Source: Histoplasma ohiense (taxonomy: Eukaryota > Ascomycota > Eurotiomycetes > Onygenales > Ajellomycetaceae). Taken from it: a DNA stretch of 64,000 nt. The notes beneath the pieces were generated by a model that saw nothing but the letters and a program-made list of their open reading frames with translations, was not told where the DNA came from and searched no databases. The stretch lies in NCBI GenBank assembly GCA_017607445.1, contig JAEVHH010000001.1:1-64000 (forward strand), given 5' to 3'. The stretch's first letter is position 1. The number at the start of each line of letters is the position of its first letter. This document shows, piece by piece, positions 37,646-50,455 of this stretch. Position numbers and translations under genes: made by a program.

Positions 37646-37851
37646 CTTGTTGCTTGATCTTTTAGTTTTAATGTTTCATTATAGTAGAAACACTTTCTCT
37701 CTCTCTTTAAACTGAGATGTCTTCTGATGCCTTTTGTTGTAGTATTCTTTGACTCATTTTGCCACAAAATCAATGTCTAATATCAATTGTTCATGTAATT
37801 TGCAAAGCAGTTTCACTTTCTCTATTGCTTCATTTGTCAGATTCTTTGTGA
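37646..37851 (-). pseudogene. Chromovirus B integrase segment
   Basis: This links the catalytic integrase core, broken by the small LTR element at 37857, to the chromodomain segment. It contains several stops. Confidence 0.5.
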
Positions 37852-37856
37852 GTAGC

Positions 37857-38661
37857 TGTAATGCACTCATTTATTATTTCCTTATTATCTTCGCTTATTC
37901 TTACCTCTTTCCATTATACTCTCGCTACCGCTATTTCTATATGTATATATATATATCAATGTATGTATTTCACACATCTTCTTTCTCTTTCTTTTCTTCC
38001 TTAGCAATTAGCTATGCTATGTTACGCTACTATACTATATTACTCTACAATATATTACTATTATCTCTGCTACACTATAAACTATCTTCTACTGTTACTC
38101 TTCACACTGTCACTACACCTCACAGTTTCTAATCACTCAATCTTTGAGAGACAGTCTGTTGAGTAATAGTCATGGCCTCTACTCACAGCATCTGCTGTAC
38201 TCGTACTACCACTGAACCTGAAGCAGCAAACACCATGGAAGAAAACTGCAAAATGCACACTTCTGCCACTGAAAGTGTGCAACAAGCATCACCTTCCTCT
38301 ATGGAATTGGACTCTGAGCATAGTTCAGAAGGGGATACCTCTTCTGAAGATCTCAGTGCAATTGAGACTGAGAAGATAGCTGTGGCCAGAAGAATCAAAA
38401 AATTACAGACTGAGAAAGAATTGCAAGAACTCCAATAGCAGTAGCAAGAGTATAATGAAAAGAGGTAAGAATAAGTGAAGATAATAAGGAAATAATAAAT
38501 GAGTGCATTACAATTGTCTTTCTCTTTCTTTTCTTCCTTAGCAATTAGCTATGCTACATTATGCTACTATACTATATTACTCTACAATATATTACTATTA
38601 TCTCCGCTACGCTATAAACTATCTTCTACTGTTACTCTTCACACTGTCACTACACCTCACA
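37857..38661 (+). mobile_element. Small non-autonomous LTR element (TRIM-like), 805 bp
   Basis: The left LTR (37857-38128) begins TGTAATGC and ends CCTCACA. The right LTR is rearranged: its first about 80-90 bp are inverted (about 38432-38510), the next about 45 bp are missing, and the rest (38511-38661) is normal. The whole is flanked by a perfect GTAGC duplication (37852-37856 and 38662-38666). It carries one small open frame and no pol. Two solo LTRs of this family lie at 11815 and 15100. CpG is partly retained, so insertion is fairly recent. Confidence 0.9.
38172..38438 (+). CDS. 88-residue ORF in the small LTR element, unrecognised
   Basis: This intact frame starts at ATG 38172, 43 bp after the left LTR. 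The N-terminal half is rich in Ser, Thr and Glu (MASTHSICCTRTTTEPE). The C-terminal part is a likely amphipathic helix (ARRIKKLQTEKELQELQ). Its position right after the 5' LTR is that of gag, and the helix resembles the start of coiled-coil gag proteins, but no gag domain is present. It could be a truncated gag leader. Confidence 0.5.
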   Translation: MASTHSICCTRTTTEPEAANTMEENCKMHTSATESVQQASPSSMELDSEHSSEGDTSSEDLSAIETEKIAVARRIKKLQTEKELQELQ

Positions 38662-38666
38662 GTAGC

Positions 38667-39684
38667 TCCATTCTTTGCACATTTGATTCTCTCTCATAAT
38701 TGACAAAAAATGATGTGAATTCTGTTGTTGCATTCTTTGAACTGTTGTATGCTATCTGTGTCATCAGTAGTAGTTCAACTCAATTGTTCTGTTGATAATT
38801 GATATAACATCTGAGATACTGTTCAACTGTCTGATTCAATCTTTTTGTTTGTTCATCTGTCTGTGAATGATAAGCTGTTGACATTTTGCTCTTTATTCTC
38901 ATTTTGATTATTAGTGTCTGCTAAAACTTTGATACAAATTTGATATCTCAGTCTGTGATTATCTCTTCTGATGTCCCATGATTGATGAATATATTTCATA
39001 AAATCACATATGCTGTTTCTGGTGCTGATGTTACTTCTTTGAATGGTATGAAGTAGATGTACTTTGTCAGTCTGTCTGTTATTGTTAAGATAGAGTTGTA
39101 GTGTATCTCTGTTCTAGATTCTCTTGACTTCAGCAATTTGACAATAAAGTTCATTGCTATCAATGCTCATGGCTTTTGTAAAACTGGTATTGACTGCATC
39201 TTTTCATACAGTGTGTGTCTGTTTGATTTGCTTTGTTGACACATGTTGCAATTCTGTATGTATTCTCAAATATCTTTTCATATTTCTGATCAGTAGTACA
39301 TTCTGATGATCTTTTTCATTGTTTTATCAGTTCTGAAGTGTTCTGCAGTTACCATGTTGTGATTTTCTCTCATTATATCATTTCATGCTGCCTTTGGAAT
39401 GTAAATTGATCTGTTGTGGTAGACTATTTCATTGTTTTTGATTATATCTTTAGCCTGTTTGTCTTCTGCAGTGGCTTTTCTGATCTTTTGTATATTCTTG
39501 TTGTTTGCTGATAGAATCTTTGTGGCTTGTATTGCTTGTCAATTGAATGCTATTTTATCTTCCATGTTCTTGATGAATATCACTTGTTTCTGACTTTCTT
39601 TTGTCATCAAATCTGATCTTCAGCTCAGTGTATTCACTCAGATATTTTCTTTTTCTTTGCAGTGCTGAATCTTGAAGTTGTAAG
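38667..39684 (-). pseudogene. Chromovirus B integrase core
   Basis: The minus-strand frame includes a zinc-binding segment ending in CNMCQQSK near 39240, the first catalytic region ALIAMNFIVKLLKS (D expected, N found), an ITD region, and AYHSQTDEQTKRLNQTVEQYL near 38850 that keeps the glutamate region. Several TGA stops break it. It is separated from RNase H by element A2. Confidence 0.75.
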
Positions 39685-39689
39685 CTGCT

Positions 39690-40222
39690 TGTAACAGGCG
39701 TACTTCGATTAACAATCTAGCACTATTTTAATACAGATTATGAATTGATTAAGGAAAGAAAGAGAAAAGAAATCAGAAGAAAAGATCATATGAAGAAGAT
39801 TCTTATAGAGAAAAGTTCAGAGTGAAAGAATATCAGAAGTTGCTTCACAGTGGAGCACAGAGTGGAAGAACATTAAGAGGTACATGTAAGAATCATTAAA
39901 AACTACACAAGTGTGGAGCATGAGATGAGGGAATCATTGAGAGCTACACAGAAGAATTGTTAGAGACTATATGAGTGCAGAGTACAGAGTGAAAGAACAT
40001 TAAGAGCTATGTGAAAGAATCATTAGAAACTACACATATGCAGAGCATGAAGCAGAAGAATGTTAAGAGCTACATGAAAGAAATGTTAGAAACTACACAA
40101 ATGCAGAGCACAGAGTGAAAGAACATTGAGAATTACACAAGATCACAACAGTCAGAAATGAGTGAATGCAGAAGAGAAGTTGATTGTGTAAGTTAATTAC
40201 TAACAAATGCTAATCTGTCACA
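39690..40222 (-). repeat. 3' LTR of element A2
   Basis: The LTR starts TGTAACAG and ends CTGTCACA, 533 bp. It retains two CpGs near its left end. Confidence 0.93.
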
Positions 40223-41999
40223 TTATCCCCCTCTATCAGAATGAGTGAGAACTTGTAGATGTTGAAGATGGTGGTGTTCTTCAAAGTGAATGTGAGTTCC
40301 CAGATCAGACAATTGTATTCTACTCATTTGATGAGGTATTTATGATGGTGGTAATTGATTCTATTGTCAAGGATTGCTTCAATTTTCCACTTGAGTTTGT
40401 TGTCTTCTTCTACAATGACAGATGACTGTCAATTGAAGATTCTCTGTGAGGGGAATGAATCCTCAGCCATGGATTGGAGCAGATTCATATGAAAGATATC
40501 ATGGATGTCAGATAAGATGTCAAGTCAATAATTGTGTGTGTCTAGCACTTTCTTCATCATATATTTGATGTGATGATAATCTAGTGTATGTGAGAGATGA
40601 TCTGTTCTTATGTTCTTGAGATTCAGTCAGATTTTATCTTCTACATGATATCAGATTGCAGAACTTCTTCTGATGTTCATTTGATTCTTATAATCTTGCT
40701 GAGTGCTGGTCATTGAAGCTTCTACTCATTCACAGACTTTCTTCAACTTGCTCATGATATTCTCTGCTGTTTGTATAAGGCTGTGGATGTACACAGTTTC
40801 TTGAAGAGTCTTGAAGAAGTTCAGAATCTCTAGATTGTATTCATATAGAAGAAAGAATGAGCTTACATCTGTTGTAGCAGAATCTCAACTGTTAATTGCA
40901 ATCTCAGCATATGACAGCAGATTGCTTCAGTTGTTTTGTATATAATTGCAGAACTTACAGAGGATGTTCTTTATCATTTATATCATTCTCTCAGTAGCTT
41001 CACCAGTCTCTGAGTGGTACACTGTTGATAACTTTCATTCAATTCTTAATAATTGACATATACAGATTCAGAGTGTGCTGATGAATTGACTGTCTCTATC
41101 TAATACAATGAATGAAGACAGACTATGTATATGATAGAACAGACTTCTGATGAAAACATCTGCAACTACTTCAGCATTCATCTTATCACAGAGCTGTAGT
41201 ATTACACCCTTGCTGAGTCAGTCAACAATGACTAGAATGTTTGTAGAATCTTCACTTTTGAGTAAGAAAACTGCAAAATCAATAGCTATATCACATCAAG
41301 TTTGATTGAAGACAGATAGAGACTTCAGCATTCTTTTTCAGTATTCATATCATGCTGTCACTGAGCCACAGCAATCACAGTTGTGTACAAACTGATGTAT
41401 ATCTTTCAACATATCTGATCAGTAGAATTCTTGAGTGACAATATTGTACATGATTTTATGTTCTGAATGTTTGATTATTGATGAATCATGAATTTCTTGC
41501 ATGATCTGTGTTTATAGAGATTCTGAATCAGAGATTCATCATCTATCTCAAAAGTGTAAGCAGTTGTCATTGTTGATTGAATATGCTGAGATATCTGTTC
41601 TTGAATATACATCTGTGGGGAATTGAGGTGCTTTACTTTGTACAGCTTCAGTGACTTGCTGTCAGAATTCATCTGCTTCTGCTGCTAGTCTTCATTGTTC
41701 TTCAAGCAAGGGTTCTTGAGCTCAGAACTGATTGATGTGTATATGAGATTCATCTGATTGCATAGAACTTTCTATAATTGCAGAGTTGATTAATCAATAC
41801 TCTCAGTGTTTCCATCTGTCATCTAAGTCATCAGATGACATATCTTGTTCTCAGCAGAACAGAGCATTCACAAAGATGTTGTCTACTTCAGATCAATAAC
41901 AAATTGTGAATAAAAAACAGCTAAGAAACAATGATCAATGCATATGTCTTTCAGTGAGTTTATAAGTAGTTGTGAAGTATTCTAAGTTCTTATGATTGA
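40223..41999 (-). pseudogene. Element A2 integrase region
   Basis: This aligns with the equivalent part of A1. Only one open piece of note is present (41475-41672, MNSDSKSLKLYKVKHL). Assigned as integrase by position. Confidence 0.55.
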
Positions 42000-43782
42000 T
42001 AACAATCTCAAACTTCTCAACACTTATAAGTTCAGACTTTCATTCTTCAAGATATTGTATGATTGCTAGAAGCTTCTTGTTGTAGATCTTGTAGTTGCAT
42101 TCAGCAGACAACATCTTTTTTGAGATGAAGACACTGAGTTGTAGAACATCTTTGTTATCATATTGCATCAGTGCTTCATCTACTACATAATCTGAGATGT
42201 CTGTTTCAAGAATTGTATGCTTATCTGAATTGAATGATTGCAGTATCAAGATGTTTGTGAACATACACTTCAGCTTTTTGAATACTGCATTCACTTTGTC
42301 AGTTCATTGAAATACAGTGTCTTTCCAGATCAGATTCATCAGTGATTGTATGATATTGAAAAAGTCTTTGATGAATCTTTGATAGAAGTTGATGAATTCT
42401 AGAAAGCTTCTAGTCTCTTTTACTGAGACTGATATCTCTCAGTTGAGAATTGCTTCCACCTTCTTAGAATTCATGTGTACATCTTTTTCAGCTTTGATGA
42501 TGAATTCTAGATAGATTATAGACTTGATCTTGAAGTTGCATTTATCAATGTCCACTTGCAGTTCAACTTTTTATAGACAGTCAAGCATTTGTTGTACATG
42601 CTTGCAGTACTCAGTGAGCAGTCCATCAGTGAAGATCAGAATATTGTTCATGTACACTGAGACAATCTCATCAAGCAGATCTTGTAGAGCTCAGTTAATG
42701 TATTTCTGAAATGTGCTTGAGATGTTCACTAATTCAAAGAAGGTCACTGTCCATTCATATAATCTGTAACATATATGAAAAGTGATTAGCCATTTGTCAT
42801 CTTCATTAATCCTTATTTTATAGAAGGCTGTAGAGATGTCAAGCTTTGTAAATCATTTTGCTTTTTCTATTTGTTCAAATATTTCATTGATGAGTGGAAG
42901 AGAGTATCAGTTCTTCTGTGTAATTTTGTTGAGTTCTCAGTAGTCAACACAGAATTGTAAGCCTTCTTCTGATTTCTTTGTGAACAGTACAGATGCTGCA
43001 GCAGATGAGTTGCTAACACAAATGAAATCTTTGTTCAATAGTCTGTTGAGTGTTTTTTATAGAACAAGAAGCTTATCATATGATATGCTGTAGAGAGAAT
43101 CTCAGAGTGATTGCAGATTCTTATCATTCTTCTTGATGAGCTTGATTGTATGATCTATACTGAGTTCTTGATGAGAAGGAAGCTTTTCAGCTTCTTTCTT
43201 ATTGAATATGTCTGTGAAGTCTTTGTACAATTCAGATAGTTTTTTGTGTGATTTCTTGAAATCTTTGAGTTCTAGCTTCTCTAACACTTTTTTGATATCT
43301 GTCATGCTAGCAGTGAACACTTGAACATTCTTCTTCTTATGTGCTTGATGAGTTAGTAGTTTGTACATTTTCACTGATATCTGAGTGAGATCAGTGGTTC
43401 TATCAACATTCTTCTCATAAACACAGTCATCTTCTGAGAAAATAAGGCAGTGATTGCATGCATTCAACAAGGTTTCAAATTCTGTGAGTCATGATAGACT
43501 GAGCATTAAGTTGTACTCAAGATCTTGTATTTCATATGTGTATACATTTTTTTTCTTGTGTTCTTCTATATTGACATTAAATCTTACCATGTTGTAGAAG
43601 GCAGATTCTCTGAAGTCATCAAATTCACTGAGTTTACACAGCTTGAAAAAGAGAATACACTGAAGCTTATGCTTCTTGATCAGCTGAGTGTCTATAAGAG
43701 TGTAATGAAGAAAATCACTGTCTATCATTGCTTGTATGTTGACTAGACTATTTACAATGACAGAGATTATGATTGTATTCAT
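42000..43782 (-). pseudogene. Element A2 pol: protease, reverse transcriptase, RNase H
   Basis: The protease region starts near 43736 with MIDSDFLHYTLIDTQ; the catalytic D-S-G is D-S-D. The frame continues through LEYNLMLSLS and into the linker ending EAEKLPSH near 43180. Reverse transcriptase lies about 43000-42400 with stops. RNase H near 42200 reads ILETDISDYVVDEALMQ, with the family aspartate and D-x-S-D-x-A/V pattern. Non-functional. Confidence 0.78.
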
Positions 43783-43799
43783 TTGTATCTTCTGCTTGA

Positions 43800-44855
43800 A
43801 TCTTCAGCTAGCTTTCTGCTTCTTGAGCTCTCATTCATATTTTAGAGTGAGAGCTCATCTTTTCTCTGTTCTTGTCTATCCACAGACAATGCAGTGTTCA
43901 CACACATAGAGGGTTTACTCAGAGCAATCACATTCAGACATTGATTCATGAAGTGCTCTGATTTGTCACAGTGTATGCAGACTTCTCTAGCAATTCAGTT
44001 GACAGTGTTCTTCTCTGAGATATTGAAGACTCTCAGACAACTTGTATTTACATATGAGACTCAGTTCATTGATTCTGATTTGAAGATGAGGAGTGCTGCA
44101 GAGTAGTTTGAAGTATACACATTTGTTCAGCAGAATCCTCTGCAATTTTGAAGTGTGCAGAACTGAGATAGATTGTTGTTCAACAGACAAAGATCAGCAC
44201 AGAATTCACTGTATATTGAGAGCTTCAGACATTCTACACTTCATTTATGCAATTGAAAGTTCAAGTTCTTGAACAATATGTTGATCTTGACAACATTGTT
44301 CCAGTCTTGCTCATCTGCTTCTAGAAGCTTACAATTGAATTCAGAAAGATAAGTTGTCAACACAACATTCATCTGACAAATCTGATTAAGTCAGTTCAAA
44401 ACCTTGACTTGAAGTATAGAATCAAGAAAGAGGGAGTTGAGTTGTTGAAAGACTAGCTCTGACATATGCTGATGATTCTGACAATAACTCATTCAGAGTT
44501 GAAATTTTGCTAACACATCACCATTCAATCTGCTATGAATATACCACACTTGATTGGATAGCAAGTCTATTGCTCATTCATCAATGTTCAATTTGACATT
44601 CACTTTTGACTTCCACACAAGATAGAGTGCTAGATCTTCCTCATATTTATCAAGAATTGAAAGTTTCTCTCTTGAGAGCTTTTCATGAGATGCAGATGTA
44701 GAAGGAATGATGAATGTAAAAGTACTCATCTCAGCAAATCATTGTTGCAATTCAGTCATCTGTAGCACTTGCTGCTGAAGGATACTTCATAGATCTAAGT
44801 TGTCATCCACTGCATTCAGATGTGATGGGTGTTTGTAGAATTGTTCATAGTTCAT
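43800..44855 (-). pseudogene. Element A2 gag
   Basis: The gag frame begins at ATG 44855 and is interrupted by several stops. It ends near the degenerate slippery sequence GAGAAAA at about 43860, the counterpart of GGGAAAA in A3. Confidence 0.65.
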
Positions 44856-45254
44856 TTCAATATCTAAGAACATATAATAAAATAATAAAAAGACAAAGAA
44901 ATACTTGTAGATACTCAGTCCTCTCACAGACACTATTCACAGTGTTGCAGTGCTAAGCTTGATCAAGCTTCTTCATGAACACTATTCACAGCATTACAGT
45001 TCATAGACACTCAGACCTCATAGAACATGATTGATTGTATCTCAGATACTTAGACACAACAGCTTATATAACTAACAATAGAGGCATTCAGACTCATGAA
45101 AGATCTCTTGTAACAACTAGACACTCAGGCCTGTAAACAACACACTCAGATGTAAGAACTGGTAATGAGACACTCAGGTCTTAAACAATACACTTAAGTG
45201 TAAGAACTAATAACAAGACACTTGAGCCTTAAATGCAGAAGAATCAATTTGTAA

Positions 45255-45787
45255 TGTAACAGATGTACTTTGATTAACAATCTAGCACTATTCTAATACA
45301 GATTACAAATTGATTAAGAAAAAAAAGAGAAAAGAAATCAGAAGAAAAGATTGTACAAAGAGAATTCTTATAGAAGAAAGTTCAGAGTGGAAGAATATCA
45401 GAAGCCACTCCACAGTGGAGTGCAGAGTGGAAGAACATTAAGAGGTATGTATAAGAATTGTTAGAAACTACATGAGTGTGAAGTGTGGGATGGAGGAATC
45501 ATTGAGAGCTACACAGAAGAATTGTTAGAGACTATACAAGTGTGAAACACAGAGCAGAAGAACATTAAGAGCTACACAGAAGAATCATTAGAAACTACAC
45601 AAGCACAGAGCACAGAGTGAAAGAACATTAAAAGCTATGCAGAAGAATTGTTAGAAACTACACAAGCACAGAGCACAGAGCAGAAGAACATTGAGGATTA
45701 TACAAGATCACAACAGTCAAAAATGAGCAGATGCAGAAGAGGAGTTGATTGTGTAAGTTAATTACTAACAGATGCTAATTCATCACA
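45255..45787 (-). repeat. 5' LTR of element A2
   Basis: The length is 533 bp, identical to its partner. Observed differences are mostly transitions. Confidence 0.93.
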
Positions 45788-45792
45788 CTGCT

Positions 45793-48400
45793 AGAGTCTC
45801 TGACCATCTCACTTGTCTTCTTGTTAACTCTTTTGTTGTCATAAAGTACTGCAAGTTGTGGTGATCTGATAATATGATGACTTGATATTTGACTTCTTTC
45901 AAGTATACTCTTCATTTCTTCAATGCCATCACTATAGCTAACAATTTCTTATTGTGTACATTGTAATTTTGCTCTGCTGATGTCATTGTTCTTGCATAGC
46001 ATACAATAAGATGTAATTGTTCTTTCTCATTGTGTTGTTGTAATCTTGCATCTATAGCACAGTCTGAAGCATCTGTGTTCATGATGGATGGTTTCTCTGA
46101 ATCAAAGTGTATTCATATATCTCCATTTTGAAATTCTTCTTTTATTCTTTCAAATGCCTGTTGCTGATTATCCATTTATTTAAAAGATATATTCTTTTTA
46201 AATAATGTTGTTAACAGCTTTGTGATTTCTGAGAAGTTCTTAATGAATGTTTGATAATAATTTGCTAATCTGTGGAACATCTGTACTTCTGTAATGTTCT
46301 TAGATTGAGGCTATTCTGTTATTGCTTTGATTTTCTTCAGATTCATCTGAATTCCTTCTGTAGAGATGATGTGTTCTAGAAATTCAACTTTCTTTTTGAA
46401 GAATTCACATTTTTCTGGTTTCAGCTGTAGCTGATTGTCTCACAGCTTTCTCAACATTTTCTTGACATACTCAGTATGTTCTTCTCAGCTCTTATTGATA
46501 TATACCAAGATATCATCAAAATAGACAACCACAAATTTGTTGAGATACTCATATAACACATTATTGATCATTGCTTGAAATGTTGCTGAGACATTGATGA
46601 GTTCAAACAGCATGACTTGATACTCATATAATTCAAATCTTGTTTAAAATGCTGTTTTTTATTCTTCTCTAAGTTTGATGTGTATATGAGTGTAAGCTTC
46701 TTGTAGATCTAGAGCTGTAAATCATTTCACTTCTGCAAATCTGTCTTGAATTTCTTCAATAAGTGATAGTGAGTATCAGTTCTTCACAGTTATCTTATTC
46801 AGTTGTCAGTAATCCACACATAATTGCAAACTTCCATCTTTCTTTGATATAAAGATGACAGGATATTCTGCTGGTGATGTTGATGATTGTATGAATTCTT
46901 TTTCTTGATTTTTATTGATGTACTTCTGAAGTTCTTTGAGTTCTTTTTTCATCATTCAGTATATTGATGTGAAGATTGATTTCTGTTCTTCTTCTAAGAG
47001 TATCTTGTGATCTCATTCTTTATGCTCAGATAAACTGTCTCTTGCTAGTGTCTCTCTGAACATGTCTTTGAATTTCTGAAATTCATCTGCTATGATGACT
47101 CTGATCTTTCTTGATGCTCAGTTTTTTGATGTGATTGATTTTCATTCTTTGGAATTTCTGATCTGCTCTGTTGTTTGAATTTCTTTTTTCATAGCTTTGT
47201 CTCTGATCTCTTCTGTGCTGTGAATGCTGGACTCTTGAGCTTCTGTGTGAGAGGTACATCCACATTTCATCAGCCTTATGATATCTTCTCTCCAGTTTAT
47301 CTCAGAATTGTGCCTTCATAATCAAGAATAGTATAGAATGATATTGTATTTCTCTGTCTTCATGACATCAAATCATAATGTCTTCTCATGGCTTTCTATT
47401 TTCATAATCATGAGGTCTGTTTCAGTGTCAACTCATTCAAGACTTGTCTCTTCAAGTCTCTGTAGCTGATAGACTTCTTTTTTCTCTTTGTTTCTTATTT
47501 CAACATTGACTGCATATTCTTTCTTCATGAATACTTCAGTTACTTCTGAATCTAGTAGTGTGTGCACACTTCACTCTGCTAAGTTCATCTGAATTGATAT
47601 GTGTCAGTATTATTCTGTTGCAGCTAACATCTGATCTTTCTTTCTTATTCAAGATGCTCTTTCTGAGTAAGTCTCTAGTTTTTTGACTGTCTCTTTTCTT
47701 CAAGAACTTCTTTATAATTCTTGTAAATCACATTCTTTTCTCAATCCAGGTTTGAGTTTTGTGTCTTGATTTTTTGTATGATTTCATTTCAGAAGATTGG
47801 TGCTGTCTTCTTGTATCTGAGATCATAACAAACTTTGAGATCTTGCACAACTATATATCAATGTATTCATTCTTTCTCAGAATACTGCATTGACTTTGTT
47901 GATCTTCATTTGTGACAATCTTTACTCCATCCATGTGCTATACTTCCACATTCATTATGATGATAGTAAATCTATAGTATTTCATTGTGTTTTTTATGAT
48001 CAGAATCCATTCTCAGATCTCTTTGCAAATCTTCTAATATGAAAGTTGACTTGTATGAGATTTTTATTGAATCATTTTTTCATGATACTTGTGAAAAGAA
48101 GTTGTTTCCTTCTTTTTCTTCTTAGTGTATTTGATATCAGTCTTTTCAACATAATAACCATGTCACTTCTGTGCATTATTCATTTGTGGTTTTAGACTTG
48201 ACTTTGTATAACTCTTTCTGTTCTTTTTCTTCAAACTTCTTTAGCTGTCATTCAACATGTTTGAGCTGCTTCTTCAAGAGTATAATGATTTCTCTTTGAT
48301 CTGACTCTGATGTTGATTCTGTATAAGCTAATATGAGGCTATACTCATCATCTGTGTCACTATCAGTGATCACATCTTCTTCATCACTATCATATACAGA
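45793..48400 (-). pseudogene. Chromovirus B protease, reverse transcriptase and RNase H
   Basis: Reverse transcriptase reads VIFISKKDGSLQLCVDY, then VVVYFDDILVY with the catalytic DD intact, then VEFLEHIISTEGIQ. RNase H follows with IMNTDASDCAIDARLQQ and is cut by A2 at 45787. Arginine in CVDY-R-QLN has become a TGA stop, the same change as in element A3. The protease lies about 47700-47300 and is poorly preserved. Confidence 0.78.
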
Positions 48401-48499
48401 TTGTGTGGCTTGTAAGTGTCTTCATTTGAGATAATAGTCATTGTTTTCTTTCCCACTGTGGTGTATAGAACAATCTTCTTCCATACAAAATGCTCAATG

Positions 48500-50322
48500 A
48501 ATAACATTATGATTCAGATGTTCTGAGTTTTCAATATTCTGTGAATTAGATAGTTCTTCATCTTCTTCATCTTCTTTTCTGCAATAAATGCAGTTGTTGA
48601 TCCCACATGGATAGAACATTTCATGATATGAATGATTTGAATCAGTTCATTGCCAGTTGATGTCATCCTCTTGTGCTTGTATGTGATATTCACAATCACA
48701 TTCATACATCATATATTCTTTGTGTTGAGAGTGTTCCACATCAGTCATTTCTTCATCCATTTGTTTAGCATGGTGTTCACATTCACTGTGTAATAGCTTA
48801 TGTGTTTGTGACTCATTTGTGTCTCAGAACTGTTGATGATATCATTTGTATTTTTCTCAGATTCATTGCTCATGATTTGTTCAAAATCTATCTATCACTC
48901 ACTGTATGCATGCTAATTTCTGAGCTCACTCTTCTTTTCATTGACATCTGTGAATCATTTCAATCTCTGTTCTGACAATTCATGTTTCACAATCTTCTTC
49001 ACTTTTTTCATCAGATTTCTTTGTTGCTTTTAGATATTCTATCTTCTGTGGCTTCACTATTGTGTGTAGTCTTTTGCCTTGTTTCTCAGAGCATTGTCTG
49101 ATCATATGTTCTGACTTCTCACAATTGAAATATAACTTCTTATATTGACACTTCTGTTTCTTGTTGTTGTCCTTCTTTGGCAGTAGAGTGGCATTCAATT
49201 TCATCAAACATGATTTATAGTAGTCATTTCATTTTCTGTGGAGTCTAGTCACTGATGTGTAGTATCTTTTTTCTCTAGTCTGTGTTCATGAAGTCTGTTA
49301 TCAATTCTGACAGCTGTCTCTATCATTGTTGATAATTCTTCAGATCTCTGCACTAGCTTCAATATTTTATTCTTGACTTCTTCATATAGTTCTTGATAAA
49401 ATTGTGCTGCTAAGGCTTCACTATTCCAGTTCAGATGTGAGCTCAGCTGTTGGTATTCAGATGTATATTATATGACTGATTCTATCTGCTTGAGTTGATA
49501 TAGCTTCTGAGCTGCAGAGTGCTTCTCATCAACATTTTCAAAGATTTGCTGTAGCTGATTGGTAAATCAAGTGTAGCTGTTGAATATTCTGTTGATTTGT
49601 GCATCACAATTCTCTTTGACTTCATGGAACCATGATCTGATCCTAGGTTCAAACCAATCAAATGCAGGTTCTATCAAGAATGTTGATGTCAGTAAAATCT
49701 TGTCCACTTCTCCTGCTAACTTAGATGCATTTGCAGTGAGGTAGATGTCTATTTGACTGAGAAAGACTTTCAACTTTCTACATTCTCCACTGAATGATGT
49801 AGAGGAGTTGCACTTGAGTTTTTGAGCACTGATTGCTTGCTTCAGCTTGCCCTGGTGGCCGAATGGGTAATGCAGCCACCAGATAGTGCCTTGATGTGGG
49901 ACCCAGAGTGTGTGAGTTTGAAACCCACAGAGAACAACATTACATCCAGAGTCAACTTCTCAGCTTCTAAAATAATGAGATGTGAACTTGTCAAGTAGAT
50001 ATCTTTGGATGAACCTACTATCTGATTTAGCTTATTGTTTCTGGGCTGGAAACCTGTATTGCATGTATCAATTCTGTCTTTCATTAATTTTCCTATGTTC
50101 TTGTTATTCTTGGTGCTGTTCAACACTAAGCATTCCTCCGGTATAACCAACTCTTGTCTGTATTTAACATCACACAAGGACTCGTCATAAGCGCTGCTTG
50201 CATATGAGTATAATGGAAGAATAATAATAATAATAAGCTTGCTTCAGCTTGCTGCAATGTTCAAGTAACTTCTTTACATTGTACTTTCCATCATTGACAA
50301 TTGATTCTGTCTTGAATGCCAT
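48500..50322 (-). pseudogene. Chromovirus B gag with zinc knuckle, split by a SINE
   Basis: The start is ATG 50322 (MAFKTESIVNDGK). A SINE plus its duplicated target adds 402 bp, a multiple of three, so the frame resumes in register at 49834. The classic gag block follows: KVFLSQIDIYLTANASK and AFDWFEPRIRSWF at 49773-49660. A zinc knuckle near 49115 reads LYFNCEKSEHMIRQC, with the first cysteine changed to Y and a glycine to E. The last open piece (48514-48705) may be the gag C-terminus. Confidence 0.78.
49851..50236 (+). mobile_element. tRNA-derived SINE, 386 bp
   Basis: The 5' end is tRNA-like: box A TGGCCGAATGG (49856-49866) and box B GAGTTTGAAAC (49914-49924), about 48 bp apart as in class II (Leu/Ser) tRNAs, with a T-arm GTGAG-TTTGAAA-CCCAC. 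The 3' end is an AAT repeat tail. It is flanked by a perfect 16-bp duplication GCTTGCTTCAGCTTGC (49835-49850 and 50237-50252), the mark of LINE-driven insertion. It keeps several CpGs, so it is younger than the gag it interrupts. Confidence 0.92.
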
Positions 50323-50455
50323 AGTTATCTTTTCTTTAGAGCTTGGAGATTTGTATCTTTAAACTTAGCTAGTTACATTAAGCTTAGTTTCATCTCAATT
50401 AACAAATTGTTCCTTTAAGTAGAGATCTTCATGATCTTGAATTAGAGATGATCAA

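Larger units (their letters stand above)
39690..45787 (-). mobile_element. Ty3-type LTR retrotransposon A2 (complete)
   Basis: This 6098-bp element has two 533-bp LTRs (39690-40222 and 45255-45787) and a perfect CTGCT duplication (39685-39689 and 45788-45792). It is inserted at the RNase H to integrase junction of chromovirus B. The coding order on the minus strand is gag (ATG 44855), protease (43782), reverse transcriptase, RNase H, integrase. Decay is intermediate between A1 and A3. Gag and pol frames differ by -1 as in the other copies. Confidence 0.95.

Noticed and set aside
37749..38132. A 127-codon plus-strand frame rich in Y, L and F
   Set aside because: It is a translation of the LTR of the small non-autonomous element.
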